From the NCBI RefSeq assembly GCF_000213555.1, contig NZ_GL891988.1:116983-180982 (forward strand): a stretch of 64,000 nt of DNA, given 5' to 3'. Numbering within the stretch: the stretch's first letter is position 1; each line of letters starts with the position of its first letter. Shown piece after piece: positions 17,603 through 27,425 of this stretch. Source of the DNA: Dysgonomonas gadei ATCC BAA-286 (GTDB lineage Bacteria > Bacteroidota > Bacteroidia > Bacteroidales > Dysgonomonadaceae). The notes below the pieces were generated by a model that saw only the letters and a program-made list of their open reading frames with translations, was not told where the DNA came from and searched no databases. The position numbers and the translations under genes are program-made.

Positions 17603-18541
17603 ATGATATTAAATAAAAAAGTCTCAATTGTAATCTGTTGTTATAACGAGGAATCTAATATTCCTACAGTGATAAAAGCAATCCATGACAGTATGGACAC
17701 AACAGGCTACCAGTATGAGATTATAGCCGTTAATGATGGCAGTAATGACACAAGCCAAACTATACTGGAGAAAATGAGTGCGGAAGACCCGCAGCTTTTC
17801 TATATTGAATTTTCCCGTAATTTCGGGCATCAGAATGCTTTGAAAGCAGGACTGGATAATGCCACAGGCGATTGTATCATATCCATGGATGCCGATATGC
17901 AGCATCCGCCCCGAATGTTACCCGATTTTATCAAAAAATGGGAAGAGGGTTACGATATCGTATATACACGACGTATGGATGATCCGACACTATCGAAGAA
18001 GAAACGCGGAAGCTCGAGCCTTTTCTATAAATTTCTGAATATTGTATCCGATATACATCTGGAACAGGGGGTTGCCGATTTCCGGTTAATGGACCGGCGG
18101 GCGGCAAATGTCCTTATCAATATTAAAGGTAGTGACTTGTTTATAAGAGGTATCGTTCACTGGATAGGTTTTAAGCAATACGCAATGGACTATATGCCTG
18201 ACAAGCGGCTGTCGGGGCAAACGAAGTATACTTTTAAGAAAATGCGTAACCTTGCTGTACAGGGAATACTCTCTTTCAGTACAAAGCCTCTCCACCTTGC
18301 TTTATATCTGGGCTTCGGCATAGCCGTATTATCCCTATTGCTGGTGCCATATGCTATTATCAGCCTATGGACGGGGCATGTAATGGCTGGTTGGGTGTCT
18401 TTGATAATTACAGTGGGTTTTTTGGGCGGATTGCAACTATTCATTCTTGGGATTATCGGATTGTATATAGGACGGATATTCTCCCAGACCAAAGGTTTCC
18501 CTCCATATATTATACGAAGTACAAATATTAGTAACAAATGA
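17603..18541 (+). CDS. GT2 glycosyltransferase of the DPM1/GtrB/ArnC type
   Basis: A family 2 glycosyltransferase of the kind that moves a sugar from a nucleotide onto a polyprenyl phosphate. The GT-A domain shows VSIVICCYNEE at the N-terminus, VNDGSND (Asp45) and the metal-binding MDADMQHPP (Asp96-Asp98), followed by the ADFRLMDRR segment common to dolichyl/undecaprenyl-phosphate sugar transferases. Two C-terminal membrane segments (about residues 230-255 and 265-290) anchor it. Length, 312 residues, is typical. Its stop overlaps the start of the deacetylase gene by 4 bases (ATGA), so the two are translationally coupled and probably act on the same intermediate. Sugar not determined. Confidence 0.88.
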   Translation: MILNKKVSIVICCYNEESNIPTVIKAIHDSMDTTGYQYEIIAVNDGSNDTSQTILEKMSAEDPQLFYIEFSRNFGHQNALKAGLDNATGDCIISMDADMQHPPRMLPDFIKKWEEGYDIVYTRRMDDPTLSKKKRGSSSLFYKFLNIVSDIHLEQGVADFRLMDRRAANVLINIKGSDLFIRGIVHWIGFKQYAMDYMPDKRLSGQTKYTFKKMRNLAVQGILSFSTKPLHLALYLGFGIAVLSLLLVPYAIISLWTGHVMAGWVSLIITVGFLGGLQLFILGIIGLYIGRIFSQTKGFPPYIIRSTNISNK

Positions 18542-19323
18542 GTTCAAAGATATTATTAAGTTTCGATATAGAGGAATTCGAGATGCCCCGCGAATACGGA
18601 GACCCTATTCCTTTCGACCAACAGATGGATGTTTCCATACAAGGTACAACACGTATACTCGATTTGCTTGCAAAACACGGAGTAAAGGCGACCTTCTATA
18701 CTACAGCCAATTTCGCAAGCCATGCTAAAGATATAGTAAGAAGGATAGTTAGCGAAGGACACGAACTGGCATCGCACGGATATGTACATGACCACTTCGA
18801 ACCTCCGCATCTAAAAATGTCGAAAGATATATTGGAAGAAATCGGAGGTGTGACTGTACGAGGTTACCGCATGGCACGCATGGCGCCTGTGCCCGAAGAA
18901 GAAGTCTTCAAGGCCGGGTATATGTACAATTCATCAATCAACCCGACATATCTGCCCGGTAGATATAACAAACTAAGTGAGCCGCGTACATGCTTTATGC
19001 GTGAAGGGGTATGGCAACTGCCGGCATCGGTGACTCCGATATTCCGTTTTCCTTTATTCTGGATATCTTTTCATAATCTGCCTTTAGGTATCTATACAAG
19101 CCTGGCAAACCGGACATTAAAAAAAGACGGATATCTGAATGTCTATTTTCATCCCTGGGAATTTATGGATATAGGCCCTAAGGAGAAGTATAATTTTCCG
19201 TTCTATGTAACGAAAAATACGGATGCGAAGATGGTGGAAAGATTTGGAAAGCTTATCGAATGGGGAAAGAGCAAAGGTTATGAGTTTTCCCGCACATGGG
19301 ATTTTGTGGAGAGTATTAAATAG
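18538..19323 (+). CDS. Polysaccharide deacetylase family protein (NodB-like), cytoplasmic
   Basis: A 261-residue NodB-homology deacetylase. The first motif is SFDIEEFE with Asp10 as likely base and Glu residues near the metal, the zinc-binding HxxxH is His80-His84 (SHGYVHDH), and a late FHPWEF motif is present. There is no signal peptide or membrane segment, so it should act inside the cell, unlike peptidoglycan or chitin deacetylases. ATGA overlap with the preceding polyprenyl-phosphate glycosyltransferase suggests it removes an N-acyl group from the lipid-linked sugar, as NaxD or ArnD do; this is inference from context. It converges on the DUF4834 gene with only 3 bases between stops. Confidence 0.82.
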   Translation: MSSKILLSFDIEEFEMPREYGDPIPFDQQMDVSIQGTTRILDLLAKHGVKATFYTTANFASHAKDIVRRIVSEGHELASHGYVHDHFEPPHLKMSKDILEEIGGVTVRGYRMARMAPVPEEEVFKAGYMYNSSINPTYLPGRYNKLSEPRTCFMREGVWQLPASVTPIFRFPLFWISFHNLPLGIYTSLANRTLKKDGYLNVYFHPWEFMDIGPKEKYNFPFYVTKNTDAKMVERFGKLIEWGKSKGYEFSRTWDFVESIK

Positions 19324-19326
19324 GTC

Positions 19327-19560
19327 TTACTCATCATCTTTTACCTCTTCATAACTGATATATTCGCCTTCGTTCTCTGAAAATTTTTTCTGGGAGATAT
19401 TCGATGTTTTCGAATTTTGAGACTTGCTGCCTGATCGTTTTTTATTGGGTCTGGTCTTTTCTTCAGGACCGAAAAAACGGATGACACGTCCCAAAAGGAC
19501 GCCTATTACAAGAAAACCGAATAGGCCTAATATTAATAGAAAGCCGAGAAACTTAAACAT
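19327..19560 (-). CDS. DUF4834 family small membrane protein
   Basis: A 77-residue protein with one N-terminal membrane segment (residues 3-27, rich in Leu, Gly and Phe) followed by a short basic and then acidic tail (SYEEVKDDE). The layout and size match DUF4834, a small inner-membrane family restricted to Bacteroidetes with no known function. A possible TATATTTG -7 box on the minus strand lies at 19690-19683. Confidence 0.65.
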   Translation of the reverse strand: MFKFLGFLLILGLFGFLVIGVLLGRVIRFFGPEEKTRPNKKRSGSKSQNSKTSNISQKKFSENEGEYISYEEVKDDE

Positions 19561-19694
19561 ATTACAATTGAATTTCAGATATTAAGGTCACAGACCCTTT
19601 TATTGCTTCATTAAATTAAAGTACAATAAGTAGCCAGATTGAAATAATGTATCATTTGCTATCTTTTACTTAATTGGATAAGCAAATATACAGA

Positions 19695-20516
19695 TTATTC
19701 ATCAGATTCTGAATATATGGCATCGGGACTTACGATAAAATCAGCAAAGCTTGTATTATATCCTTTAAAACAGCCTAATACATCTCCCGTGAAATTGGTT
19801 ATCGGATTAGTTCCTCCATCGGCAGCAACAGAGAACAATGATTTATAGAATGTGTACATGCCTTTATCAAGAGTTTGCATCTCTATCCTGATTTGATCTC
19901 CTGTTTTCAGATCATTATCATTGTTGTCGTCTTTGTCGAAGTATAGTATGCGGTGAACTTTCAATCCGTTTCTGAATTCATCGTCATCCAGATATATGCT
20001 TTTCATGGCATTGCCGTTTACATAGAGGATTGTATAATAATAGTTCGTTTCATCTACAGGGTCGTGAAAGACGAAAGACGGCGAGTACCAGGAATCTTTT
20101 CCGGCCTTGATCTCATAGATATAGGTTTCTTCAATGGGTACAGAATTGGGTATTACTACACTGGCTTCATGCGTGTTTCCTTCTGCTGTCACTTGTATGT
20201 GATACCTTTTATTTACTGCCCCTAACATGTTGGAGAGATACAATCCGGACATATTTTGAGCTTCCCTCAATATTTCAGTATTCCCATCTTCATCGGTTAA
20301 TATAATCTCCGCATCCGCAACCGTTTTGAAAGCGCTATTATCTTTGAACGCCTGCGATTTGGTCAGGTATACCGTACACGGCGAGCCTTCTGTAATAGCG
20401 GCATTTATCACTAGTCTGGGTGTTGCAGTGCGTAAATCCAAATCCACAATCTTCTCACAGGCAGTGAATAGACCAAGAACCGATATGGCTAATATGAGTT
20501 TATATATATTTTTCAT
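19695..20516 (-). CDS. DUF4249 family outer-membrane lipoprotein, partner of the TonB receptor
   Basis: A 273-residue lipoprotein: the signal peptide ends in LGLFTAC (Cys20), followed by EKIVDLDL, the usual opening of DUF4249 proteins, then LVINAAITEG and beta-rich immunoglobulin-like strands. DUF4249 proteins are encoded directly after a TonB-dependent receptor in many Bacteroidetes, as here (5-base gap), and are thought to cap or assist the receptor on the cell surface. I chose the ATG at 20516 instead of 20540 because it starts the signal peptide. Substrate unknown. Confidence 0.85.
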   Translation of the reverse strand: MKNIYKLILAISVLGLFTACEKIVDLDLRTATPRLVINAAITEGSPCTVYLTKSQAFKDNSAFKTVADAEIILTDEDGNTEILREAQNMSGLYLSNMLGAVNKRYHIQVTAEGNTHEASVVIPNSVPIEETYIYEIKAGKDSWYSPSFVFHDPVDETNYYYTILYVNGNAMKSIYLDDDEFRNGLKVHRILYFDKDDNNDNDLKTGDQIRIEMQTLDKGMYTFYKSLFSVAADGGTNPITNFTGDVLGCFKGYNTSFADFIVSPDAIYSESDE

Positions 20517-20521
20517 ATTGT

Positions 20522-22834
20522 TCAAAATTTGAAATTCCACGATATGGAAGGGATAACGCTGAATAGATAGATCATATATGATTCCGAGACCATCCGCTCG
20601 TCTTCATTTTGCCTGAAACCAAACATATAGGGATTCTTTCGCCCATATGCGTTATATACACTAAAGGCAAGTTCTGATGTATACTTCTTTGTTTTCTTCA
20701 GTGTGCATATTGCCCCAAGATCGAGCCGGTGAAATGATGGCGCCCTATAACTGTTCCGGCCTTCATAGTAATATATTGCATGGCCGTCCACAATGTATTT
20801 TCCTGATGGGTATGTCATTGGATTACCTGTTGCAAAAACCCATGTCGCAGACAATGTCCACTTCTTATTGAGATCATAGATGCCTACTACCGATATGTCA
20901 TGTGTACGATCCTGATTTGCGACATACCATTTCCCGTCATTAATGCCGTTTATTTTCTTCTCACTGCGGGCAAGTGTATAGCCAACCCAGCCATTAAACT
21001 TTCCAAATCTTTTTTTGAGGAACAGTTCCAGACCATATGCCCGCCCCTTCCCAAATAGCAATTCAGTCTCTATTATCTCTTTTGCCCGGACATCTGCTCC
21101 ATCCTTATAGTCTATCTGGTTCCGAAGGTCTTTGTAATAGAGTTCAGCGCTAAACTCAAACATGTTATTTGAGAAATTACGGAAATAACCGATCGAAACC
21201 TGATTGGCTATTTCCGGTTTTATATAGTTGGTATTCGCAATCCATCTGTCGGTAGGACTGGAAAGATTTGACGTAGAAAGCAAGTGTAAATGCTGGGTTG
21301 TGCGTGTATATGCCGCTTTGATAGAGGATACGTCGTTTAGCTGATAAGCAGCGGACAACCGAGGTTCTATATTCCAATATGTTTTAAGAAACTGGCCGTT
21401 CTTTGTAGATATAGTATCTGTAATAGTATGATTCTCGAATTCATAATAGTCTCCTCCGCCTAATACGCTGAAAGACGACACGCGCAGGCCGTAGCTCAAC
21501 TCCATCTTATCATGCAGTTTCATACTGTTCGAGGCAAAGATGGCGTTCTCCCACGACTTACGGTGTTCGTATGGGGATATCTGTAATTGTGATGGATCTT
21601 TACTGCTCAGATCCCCCGGTACGACCTGATGGAATATAGATGTAAAACCAGCCTTTATTGCATTTTTATCGTTCGGATAAAAACTGAATTCCTGGTTCAG
21701 GTTAAAGTCTTTGATATGTGAAGCTACATTCAGGCCTGTAGTGAGGTCTACACTTACATTATAGGTATAGTCGGTATACGATAAGGTTGTAGCCGAGGCT
21801 GCTTTTGCATTGAATATATGATTCCATTTCAGACTGGCTATTGTATTTCCCCAATCTATCATAGCCACTTTATCCAATCCTAATTTATCCTTCCCCAAAT
21901 ACGCGGTTAAGGTAAGTTTATTCCTATCCGATAACACGTAACTCAATTTAGCATTTAGATCGTAAAAGTATAGTTTAGAGTCTTTTACTTGCTCCACTCC
22001 GATTGCCCGGGCCAAAGCATCTGCATAGGTACGTCGTGCCGAAACGATGAAAGACGACCGTTCTTTTTGAATAGGACCTTCGAAGGTCAGATTTGAAGAA
22101 ATTAGGCCTATACCTCCGTTGGCATGGTAACCTTTCAGGTCTCCATCTTTCATGCTTACATCCAGTGTGGAGGATAATCTACCTCCGTATTGCGCAGGCA
22201 TAGAGCCTTTGTAAATTGTCATATTATCTACTGCGCTGGAGTTAAACGTGGAAAAGAAGCCGAAAAGGTGCGATGGATTATACACCGTGGCATTATCCAG
22301 CATTATCAGATTTTGGTCGTTACTGCCACCGCGGACATAGAAGCCCGTATTGCCTTCTCCGGCACTCATTACCCCGGGTAGTAACTGTATAGTTTTCAAT
22401 ATATCGCGTTCTCCCAATAGGACAGGTATCTTATTAACCATCTCTATCTCCAGTTTATCCACTCCCGATTGAACACTCTTTACATTCTCATTGCTCCTTT
22501 GGGCCGAAATTTCCACTTCACCAAGTGAAACTACTTCCGGCTCCAAATCTACATTAAGAGTCTTGTTCTCGTTCAACTTGATCTTAATCTGTTTGGTGTT
22601 ATAGCCGATAAGTTTAAAGATCAGGTTATATTCTCCTTGTGGAAGTGTAAGAGAATAACTTCCGGACTCATCGCCGAAGCTGCCTTGTTGTGGTAATTCC
22701 TTTATCCCAACAGAGACACCGACAAGAGTTTCTCCACTATCGGCATTATTTATCCGGCCTTTTACTGTATATCTGTTTTGGGCTAAAGCTATCAAAGTAA
22801 GAGTTAGCAGAAGCGCAATAAAGAGAAATCTCAT
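20522..22834 (-). CDS. TonB-dependent receptor with carboxypeptidase-D-like N-terminal domain
   Basis: A 770-residue outer-membrane transporter. In order: signal peptide (residues 1-18), a carboxypeptidase regulatory-like domain (VKGRINNADSGETLVGVSV, about 22-100), a plug domain (PVLLGERDILKTIQLLPGV and FYVRGGSNDQNLIMLDNA, about 125-235) and a 22-strand barrel ending in Phe (SWNFKF), the signal for barrel insertion. It is followed by its DUF4249 lipoprotein, not by a SusD, so it probably imports something other than a large glycan (metal complex, cofactor or peptide). A TATCTTTG -7 box lies about 90 bases upstream. Confidence 0.92.
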   Translation of the reverse strand: MRFLFIALLLTLTLIALAQNRYTVKGRINNADSGETLVGVSVGIKELPQQGSFGDESGSYSLTLPQGEYNLIFKLIGYNTKQIKIKLNENKTLNVDLEPEVVSLGEVEISAQRSNENVKSVQSGVDKLEIEMVNKIPVLLGERDILKTIQLLPGVMSAGEGNTGFYVRGGSNDQNLIMLDNATVYNPSHLFGFFSTFNSSAVDNMTIYKGSMPAQYGGRLSSTLDVSMKDGDLKGYHANGGIGLISSNLTFEGPIQKERSSFIVSARRTYADALARAIGVEQVKDSKLYFYDLNAKLSYVLSDRNKLTLTAYLGKDKLGLDKVAMIDWGNTIASLKWNHIFNAKAASATTLSYTDYTYNVSVDLTTGLNVASHIKDFNLNQEFSFYPNDKNAIKAGFTSIFHQVVPGDLSSKDPSQLQISPYEHRKSWENAIFASNSMKLHDKMELSYGLRVSSFSVLGGGDYYEFENHTITDTISTKNGQFLKTYWNIEPRLSAAYQLNDVSSIKAAYTRTTQHLHLLSTSNLSSPTDRWIANTNYIKPEIANQVSIGYFRNFSNNMFEFSAELYYKDLRNQIDYKDGADVRAKEIIETELLFGKGRAYGLELFLKKRFGKFNGWVGYTLARSEKKINGINDGKWYVANQDRTHDISVVGIYDLNKKWTLSATWVFATGNPMTYPSGKYIVDGHAIYYYEGRNSYRAPSFHRLDLGAICTLKKTKKYTSELAFSVYNAYGRKNPYMFGFRQNEDERMVSESYMIYLFSVIPSISWNFKF

Positions 22835-23273
22835 ATTCTATCTTTTAGGGCTAACAATAAGCCATACTCAATCTCAACGGAAAAACTGCCGTTTTATTTA
22901 GTGTTTCCTTTTTCAGGTTTTAGACAAAGATAATTGTTTATTTGTTAAAATAGTGATAAAAAAGGAACTACAATGTAAAATATTAGGCGAAAATTCTAGC
23001 ATTTTTAAGAGATATAATTAATCCTTGATACAAATGTAACCGGGAGATATAAGACTGTTAAAAAAAGGTGGCACAAGTAACAGAAAATAATTATTTTCTC
23101 CGTTTCTTTCTCCTCTTTCCTGCCGGAACCCTCCCGTTTCGACCTAATAATTTTCATATGTTTACCCTAATTGTTTTTCTGTATCGATAAATGTAGATGA
23201 AAATGATTGTCTTTTTTAACATAAAGTCTTCTTTGCTAAGCTTGTATTAATTGTACTGATCGCGATCCGGTTA
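22835..23273. other. Intergenic region upstream of the TonB receptor
   Basis: About 440 bases of AT-rich sequence with no credible ORF on either strand. It holds the -7 box for the receptor at 22932-22925; I see nothing else that I can name. Confidence 0.5.
22925..22932 (-). promoter_or_regulatory. -7 box for the TonB receptor/DUF4249 operon
   Basis: On the minus strand the sequence reads TATCTTTG (complement of CAAAGATA), 90 bases before the receptor ATG. No clear -33 TTTG at 19-21 bases upstream. Confidence 0.5.
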
Positions 23274-23310
23274 TAAAAAATAACCGCATTTGTATGACAC
23301 AAATGCGGTT
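23274..23310 (-). terminator. Intrinsic terminator of the GH2 gene
   Basis: A perfect 12-base inverted repeat, AACCGCATTTGT (23282-23293) and ACAAATGCGGTT (23299-23310), with a five-base loop. On the minus strand it is followed by ATTTTTTATAA, and it lies 31 bases after the GH2 stop. Confidence 0.88.
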
Positions 23311-23341
23311 GCAAATCTTTCTGTATAAAAATCTTTATACT

Positions 23342-26200
23342 TTACTTGCTTCTGGCATTATACCCTTCGGCTATAACCTTATAGTTACCCGTTAAATGCT
23401 GAGGCAATGTCAATTCTACGGTTCTCTTCTCTCCGGGCAATAAATTGATATAGCCATCTGAGAAATAGGCCGGAAGCAGTATCTCATTTGTTTTTTTATC
23501 CACTGCATTCAGTTTTAGGGCGACGACCAACACTTTTGACAGATTTGATACCTCTACCGATGTTTTGCCTTTAATATTTATAGCTTTTACAACTACATCT
23601 ACAGAAGGTAGCGTGTTCATATCCTTATATGAATCATTATTGCCGTCAGTCATCCAATAGTCATTTGTCGACATCGTTTTTCCTTTTACATCTTTCAACT
23701 CTAAACGAGCCAGATATAACCTAGGCAAATTATTCACATTTTCAGGAACAAAACACTTAGCGGATGAGTTTGCTTTAGCATCCAACCTTATGTCTTTCTT
23801 ATACAACTCTTTCCCTTGCAGGCTTATATACCTGATACCAGCTGTCACTGATTTATAGTCATGCAATGTTGTATTGATAATCATTACATCATTATCAGGC
23901 AGGTTCATCTGTATATGTACCGGTTCGCAAGCCTTCTTTGCCCCAAAATAGGAGCCCGGAGTTTCATAATCGTAAGTATATGTCTGCCAGATCATGCTCG
24001 GCCATGCCGGATGGCTCATCCATAGTATAAGGCCTGTCGTATTATTCCATATCTTACTGTTCCACGCTTCGAGCATATTGCGCCATGCATCGTATGTTAT
24101 AAATTGTGATTTGCGGACAAAATCCTCCATACTTTCAGGTTTCCCATAACGGTTTACTGCATTCATAAAGTCTCCGAAATTCTGGGATGTGTGATGCAGG
24201 TCGTGGTATGCCCATACATCATTTATGGGCCACTGGTCTTCCGGGGCTATGAATTTGCGGATGGTATTCGCAGTAGGGATGGCATAACTACCCATCTCGG
24301 TATTGAAGCCTTTTGCGTTTTGGGTATAATAGAGTGACGGGTCTTTAAAGTATCCCCACGGACCGCTTGTCCCCATATTCAGGAAACGGGATTGACCGTG
24401 ATAATGGCGCGTAGGGTCTTCTTTCGCTACCATTTTTGTAAGTGTTTCGCTCATTCCCTCCGGTGCAAAGCCCTCATTGCGCGGACACCAGATAGCTATA
24501 GACGGATGATTGCGGTAACGGCGTACTACATCCGCAGCATTCTTAACAAACAGGTCGAAGTCGCTTGGCTCTACAGTATCGTCAGTGGTAATCCAGAAGT
24601 CGTTCCAAACCAGCATACCGTATTCATCACAAAGGCTATAAAATACTTCTTCGGTCGATTCTCCTGTCCAGTTGCGGATAATATTGAAATTGGCATCACG
24701 ATGCAAACGTACATATGGTTCTATACGCTCTCGGGATACCCGTTTCATGCCGTCGTCCATTCCCCAGTTGCCGCCACGACAGAATATCCTCACTCCGTTT
24801 ACCCTGATTGCAAGGAAAGGTCCGATAGGATCGTCCGCTGACAATGTTTCCAATCCGGATACGTCTGCGCCTTTGGTAATTGTAGGCAGTTGATTATCTT
24901 TGGTGAAGAAAGCCCTTTTTTCATAATCGAATATAGGATTTCCTTTATTTATTGTTGAGTTTGGCGTATAAAGCACTCTTTTATTTTGGTCATTATCACT
25001 CACCATCAGTTCATATGACATCTCACGGATGCCGAAACGTACTTTCTTGGTGTCCGAGGTACTGCTATTTGTCCGGGCAGTTAGTTTCATATCATATAAT
25101 TCCGGGTTGCCGTAGCCATTCGGCCACCACAGGCGGGGATTCTTTATATTCAGTTCCTTATACTCCTCCGGACTGAAAACCAATACTTTTTCCTCATTAG
25201 CTTTCAGCGAATAAGGGATGCTGATATTGATGTTTTCTATATCGGCAGAGAGCGTGCCGTTTATTGTTTTTGAACTTATATTACGGATATTGGTACGGAT
25301 AGTTATTTTTGCCTGAGTAGTATCAGGTAGGAGAATATCCGTTGTCACCAACGGATCACCGATCAATACATCACCACTCGACCTGAGCCTTACATCCTGC
25401 CAGATGCCCGTATTACGGTCGCGAATACCCGGAATCCAGTCCCAGCCGATAGAAGATATGAACGTTGGCCCGTCTGTGCTGAGTACTCCTCCGTTCAAAC
25501 CTTGTCCGGCAATCATCGATTGCTCGTGAGGTATTCCCGGATTATTGGGAGGAAGAATGTGAACGGCCAGTATATTTTCCGAATTAGGGTTTACGATATT
25601 TGTTACATCAAATTCGCCACGAATGAAAGCTCCTTTTATACTGCCCAGCCTTTTCCCGTTCAGATATACCTCTGCCCGGTAATTTATACCATTGAAGAGG
25701 AGTTGCAACTGCCTGTCAGCAATATCTTGCGGAATAGTAAATTTGCATCTGTACCACCAATCGGTGCGGCTCAGCGAATCGGGGATATTCATATTATTCA
25801 ATCCGAAAAACGGATCGGGATAAACTCCCTGATTTACCAATGTGGTAAGTACTGTGCCGGGAACAGTGGCGTTGTACCATGTTGCCGTATTCAGTTGCGG
25901 ATCGAAGATTGACTTTCCGGATTCAATTGCCGTTGCTCCGTCGGCCATTTCCCAGCCCTGAGTGATAATCCATTCTCCCTCTTGGGTTGGGATTAACTTA
26001 GTAGGTAAGTTCTCTTTTGCAATTCTTTTTGTTTCCTGAAATGAAGCATTGCCTTTGGGTAATTCCGATTGAGACTGAACTTGGCGGAGTCCCGTCCATA
26101 AATTAGTTAACTGTTGTGCTTTGAAGTTTGCAGATGATACCATAAATAGAAGTAGTATCACCGTACCTTTCAGATACAATTTTTGTTGTTCGTTAATCAT
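23342..26200 (-). CDS. GH2 family glycoside hydrolase, exo-beta-glucosaminidase/beta-mannosidase-like, exported
   Basis: A 952-residue enzyme of glycoside hydrolase family 2 with the five-domain layout: signal peptide (about 1-28), jelly-roll sugar-binding domain (ATVPGTVLTTLV, TDWWYRCKF, EVYLNGKRLG), immunoglobulin-like domain, TIM barrel with acid/base Glu576 (AIWCPRNEG) and nucleophile Glu635 (FNTEMGSY), and C-terminal beta domains. The VPGTV opening and the IGWDWIPGIRDRNTGIWQDV segment are those of exo-beta-D-glucosaminidase and beta-mannosidase branches, not of beta-galactosidase. Which sugar it releases is not certain. It stands between two TonB loci with its own terminator and a possible own promoter, so it need not belong to either. 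Confidence 0.85.
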   Translation of the reverse strand: MINEQQKLYLKGTVILLLFMVSSANFKAQQLTNLWTGLRQVQSQSELPKGNASFQETKRIAKENLPTKLIPTQEGEWIITQGWEMADGATAIESGKSIFDPQLNTATWYNATVPGTVLTTLVNQGVYPDPFFGLNNMNIPDSLSRTDWWYRCKFTIPQDIADRQLQLLFNGINYRAEVYLNGKRLGSIKGAFIRGEFDVTNIVNPNSENILAVHILPPNNPGIPHEQSMIAGQGLNGGVLSTDGPTFISSIGWDWIPGIRDRNTGIWQDVRLRSSGDVLIGDPLVTTDILLPDTTQAKITIRTNIRNISSKTINGTLSADIENINISIPYSLKANEEKVLVFSPEEYKELNIKNPRLWWPNGYGNPELYDMKLTARTNSSTSDTKKVRFGIREMSYELMVSDNDQNKRVLYTPNSTINKGNPIFDYEKRAFFTKDNQLPTITKGADVSGLETLSADDPIGPFLAIRVNGVRIFCRGGNWGMDDGMKRVSRERIEPYVRLHRDANFNIIRNWTGESTEEVFYSLCDEYGMLVWNDFWITTDDTVEPSDFDLFVKNAADVVRRYRNHPSIAIWCPRNEGFAPEGMSETLTKMVAKEDPTRHYHGQSRFLNMGTSGPWGYFKDPSLYYTQNAKGFNTEMGSYAIPTANTIRKFIAPEDQWPINDVWAYHDLHHTSQNFGDFMNAVNRYGKPESMEDFVRKSQFITYDAWRNMLEAWNSKIWNNTTGLILWMSHPAWPSMIWQTYTYDYETPGSYFGAKKACEPVHIQMNLPDNDVMIINTTLHDYKSVTAGIRYISLQGKELYKKDIRLDAKANSSAKCFVPENVNNLPRLYLARLELKDVKGKTMSTNDYWMTDGNNDSYKDMNTLPSVDVVVKAINIKGKTSVEVSNLSKVLVVALKLNAVDKKTNEILLPAYFSDGYINLLPGEKRTVELTLPQHLTGNYKVIAEGYNARSK

Positions 26201-26237
26201 GGGTTCTGACTTTATTGTTTTTGATTAATAGGTCAGA

Positions 26238-26245
26238 CAAAGATA
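26238..26245 (-). promoter_or_regulatory. -7 box for the GH2 gene
   Basis: Minus-strand TATCTTTG 38 bases before the ATG. The nearest TTTG upstream (complement at 26272-26275) gives a spacer of 26, longer than usual, so only the -7 box is called. Confidence 0.5.
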
Positions 26246-26281
26246 CTGTTTTTTATCCGTGAGATAACGCTCAAACGTTAA

Positions 26282-27406
26282 TTAACTTTTGCGTGTTTCT
26301 TTTCTTGCCCTTACTTTTGCTCTTCCCCTTCTCTTTGCAAAGAAGATGTAATAGCCTGTAATGGGTAGACTTGCGCCCACAAGAGAAAAGAAACAAGTGA
26401 ATATTTTCGACCAGATGCCCCAGTAATTCCCTACATGCAGGCTATATACCCATGCCCACACTTTGGTTGTTCCTTCCTGATCTTTAAACAGAGTGATTTT
26501 TGTTATCTCTCCGGTGTTTTTATCAAAGTCATACTTATCAGTGGCACGCGATGTGACGGATGACTTCAGATGTACTGTTGCTGATTTGTCCTGTACTCGG
26601 ATGTATTCATAATCCGGATTGGCTGCTTTTAATGTATTGAATACTGTTTGCCAGTTTGCTACATTTAGTTCTTCTTTTTTACCTTCCTTACCTCTTCCTC
26701 CGCCTCCGCGGTTGCCTCCTCCGTGTCCATGTTCCTGGGGCGCTTCCACTCCAAACAACTTAAATACTCCGTTTCTGTACCACTCGAAAGACCACACCAT
26801 TCCTGTAAGGGCACATATCAGTAACACCAGACAGGCATACGCTCCCAGCACATTGTGCAGATCGTACCATAGACGCTTCCCTCCTTTACGAAACTGAATT
26901 TTGAAACGGCTCTTATTTAGTCGCCGGGGCATCCATACTATAAAACCGCTGATAAGAATAAATACGAATATTAAAGTAGAAATACCTACTGTATATTTTC
27001 CCCATGTGCGTCCGCCGTCCAATAACCAACGGTGAAGCGACATAATGGTAAAGAACGGGCTTTCCCTGAATTTATACATTCCGGTTACTTCACCTGTATA
27101 TTGGTTTACAAACGCCGATATGCGGAAGCCTTCTTTGAGGGTCATTGTATAGGTACGCTCCGGATTGTCCGGTATCTGTACACTGGCCACAGTATTGCTG
27201 TCCAGTTGAGCATTTACCATCGGTATCAGTTCATCTAATGGTATAGGGTTGCCTTTTGCCTCTTTTACAAAATAATGAGAAGGATTTGAAAGTTGAAGTA
27301 TTTCATCCTGAAATACAAGTATTGCTCCGGTAAGACAAACTATTGTAATGATGATTCCCACCGGAATCGAAAGCCACTTGTGTAGCTGTTTGAGAAATTT
27401 ACGCAT
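26282..27406 (-). CDS. PepSY-associated membrane protein, probable iron-uptake accessory
   Basis: A 374-residue inner-membrane protein with four main TM segments (about residues 12-35, 140-160, 190-215 and 335-360) and PepSY-type periplasmic loops. The HKWLSIPVGIII start and LHRWLLDGGRTWGKY segment are typical of this family (PiuB/FpvG-like), whose members reduce or help release iron from siderophores and are often next to siderophore receptors, as here. A Gly/Arg/His-rich insert at about 225-245 (HGHGGGNRGGGGRGK) could bind metal or be a flexible linker. I chose the ATG at 27406 over 27460 because it gives the conserved N-terminus. A strong terminator-like hairpin ends 20 bases before this start. 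Confidence 0.85.
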   Translation of the reverse strand: MRKFLKQLHKWLSIPVGIIITIVCLTGAILVFQDEILQLSNPSHYFVKEAKGNPIPLDELIPMVNAQLDSNTVASVQIPDNPERTYTMTLKEGFRISAFVNQYTGEVTGMYKFRESPFFTIMSLHRWLLDGGRTWGKYTVGISTLIFVFILISGFIVWMPRRLNKSRFKIQFRKGGKRLWYDLHNVLGAYACLVLLICALTGMVWSFEWYRNGVFKLFGVEAPQEHGHGGGNRGGGGRGKEGKKEELNVANWQTVFNTLKAANPDYEYIRVQDKSATVHLKSSVTSRATDKYDFDKNTGEITKITLFKDQEGTTKVWAWVYSLHVGNYWGIWSKIFTCFFSLVGASLPITGYYIFFAKRRGRAKVRARKETRKS

Positions 27407-27425
27407 AAATGTATTTCTGTATTCT

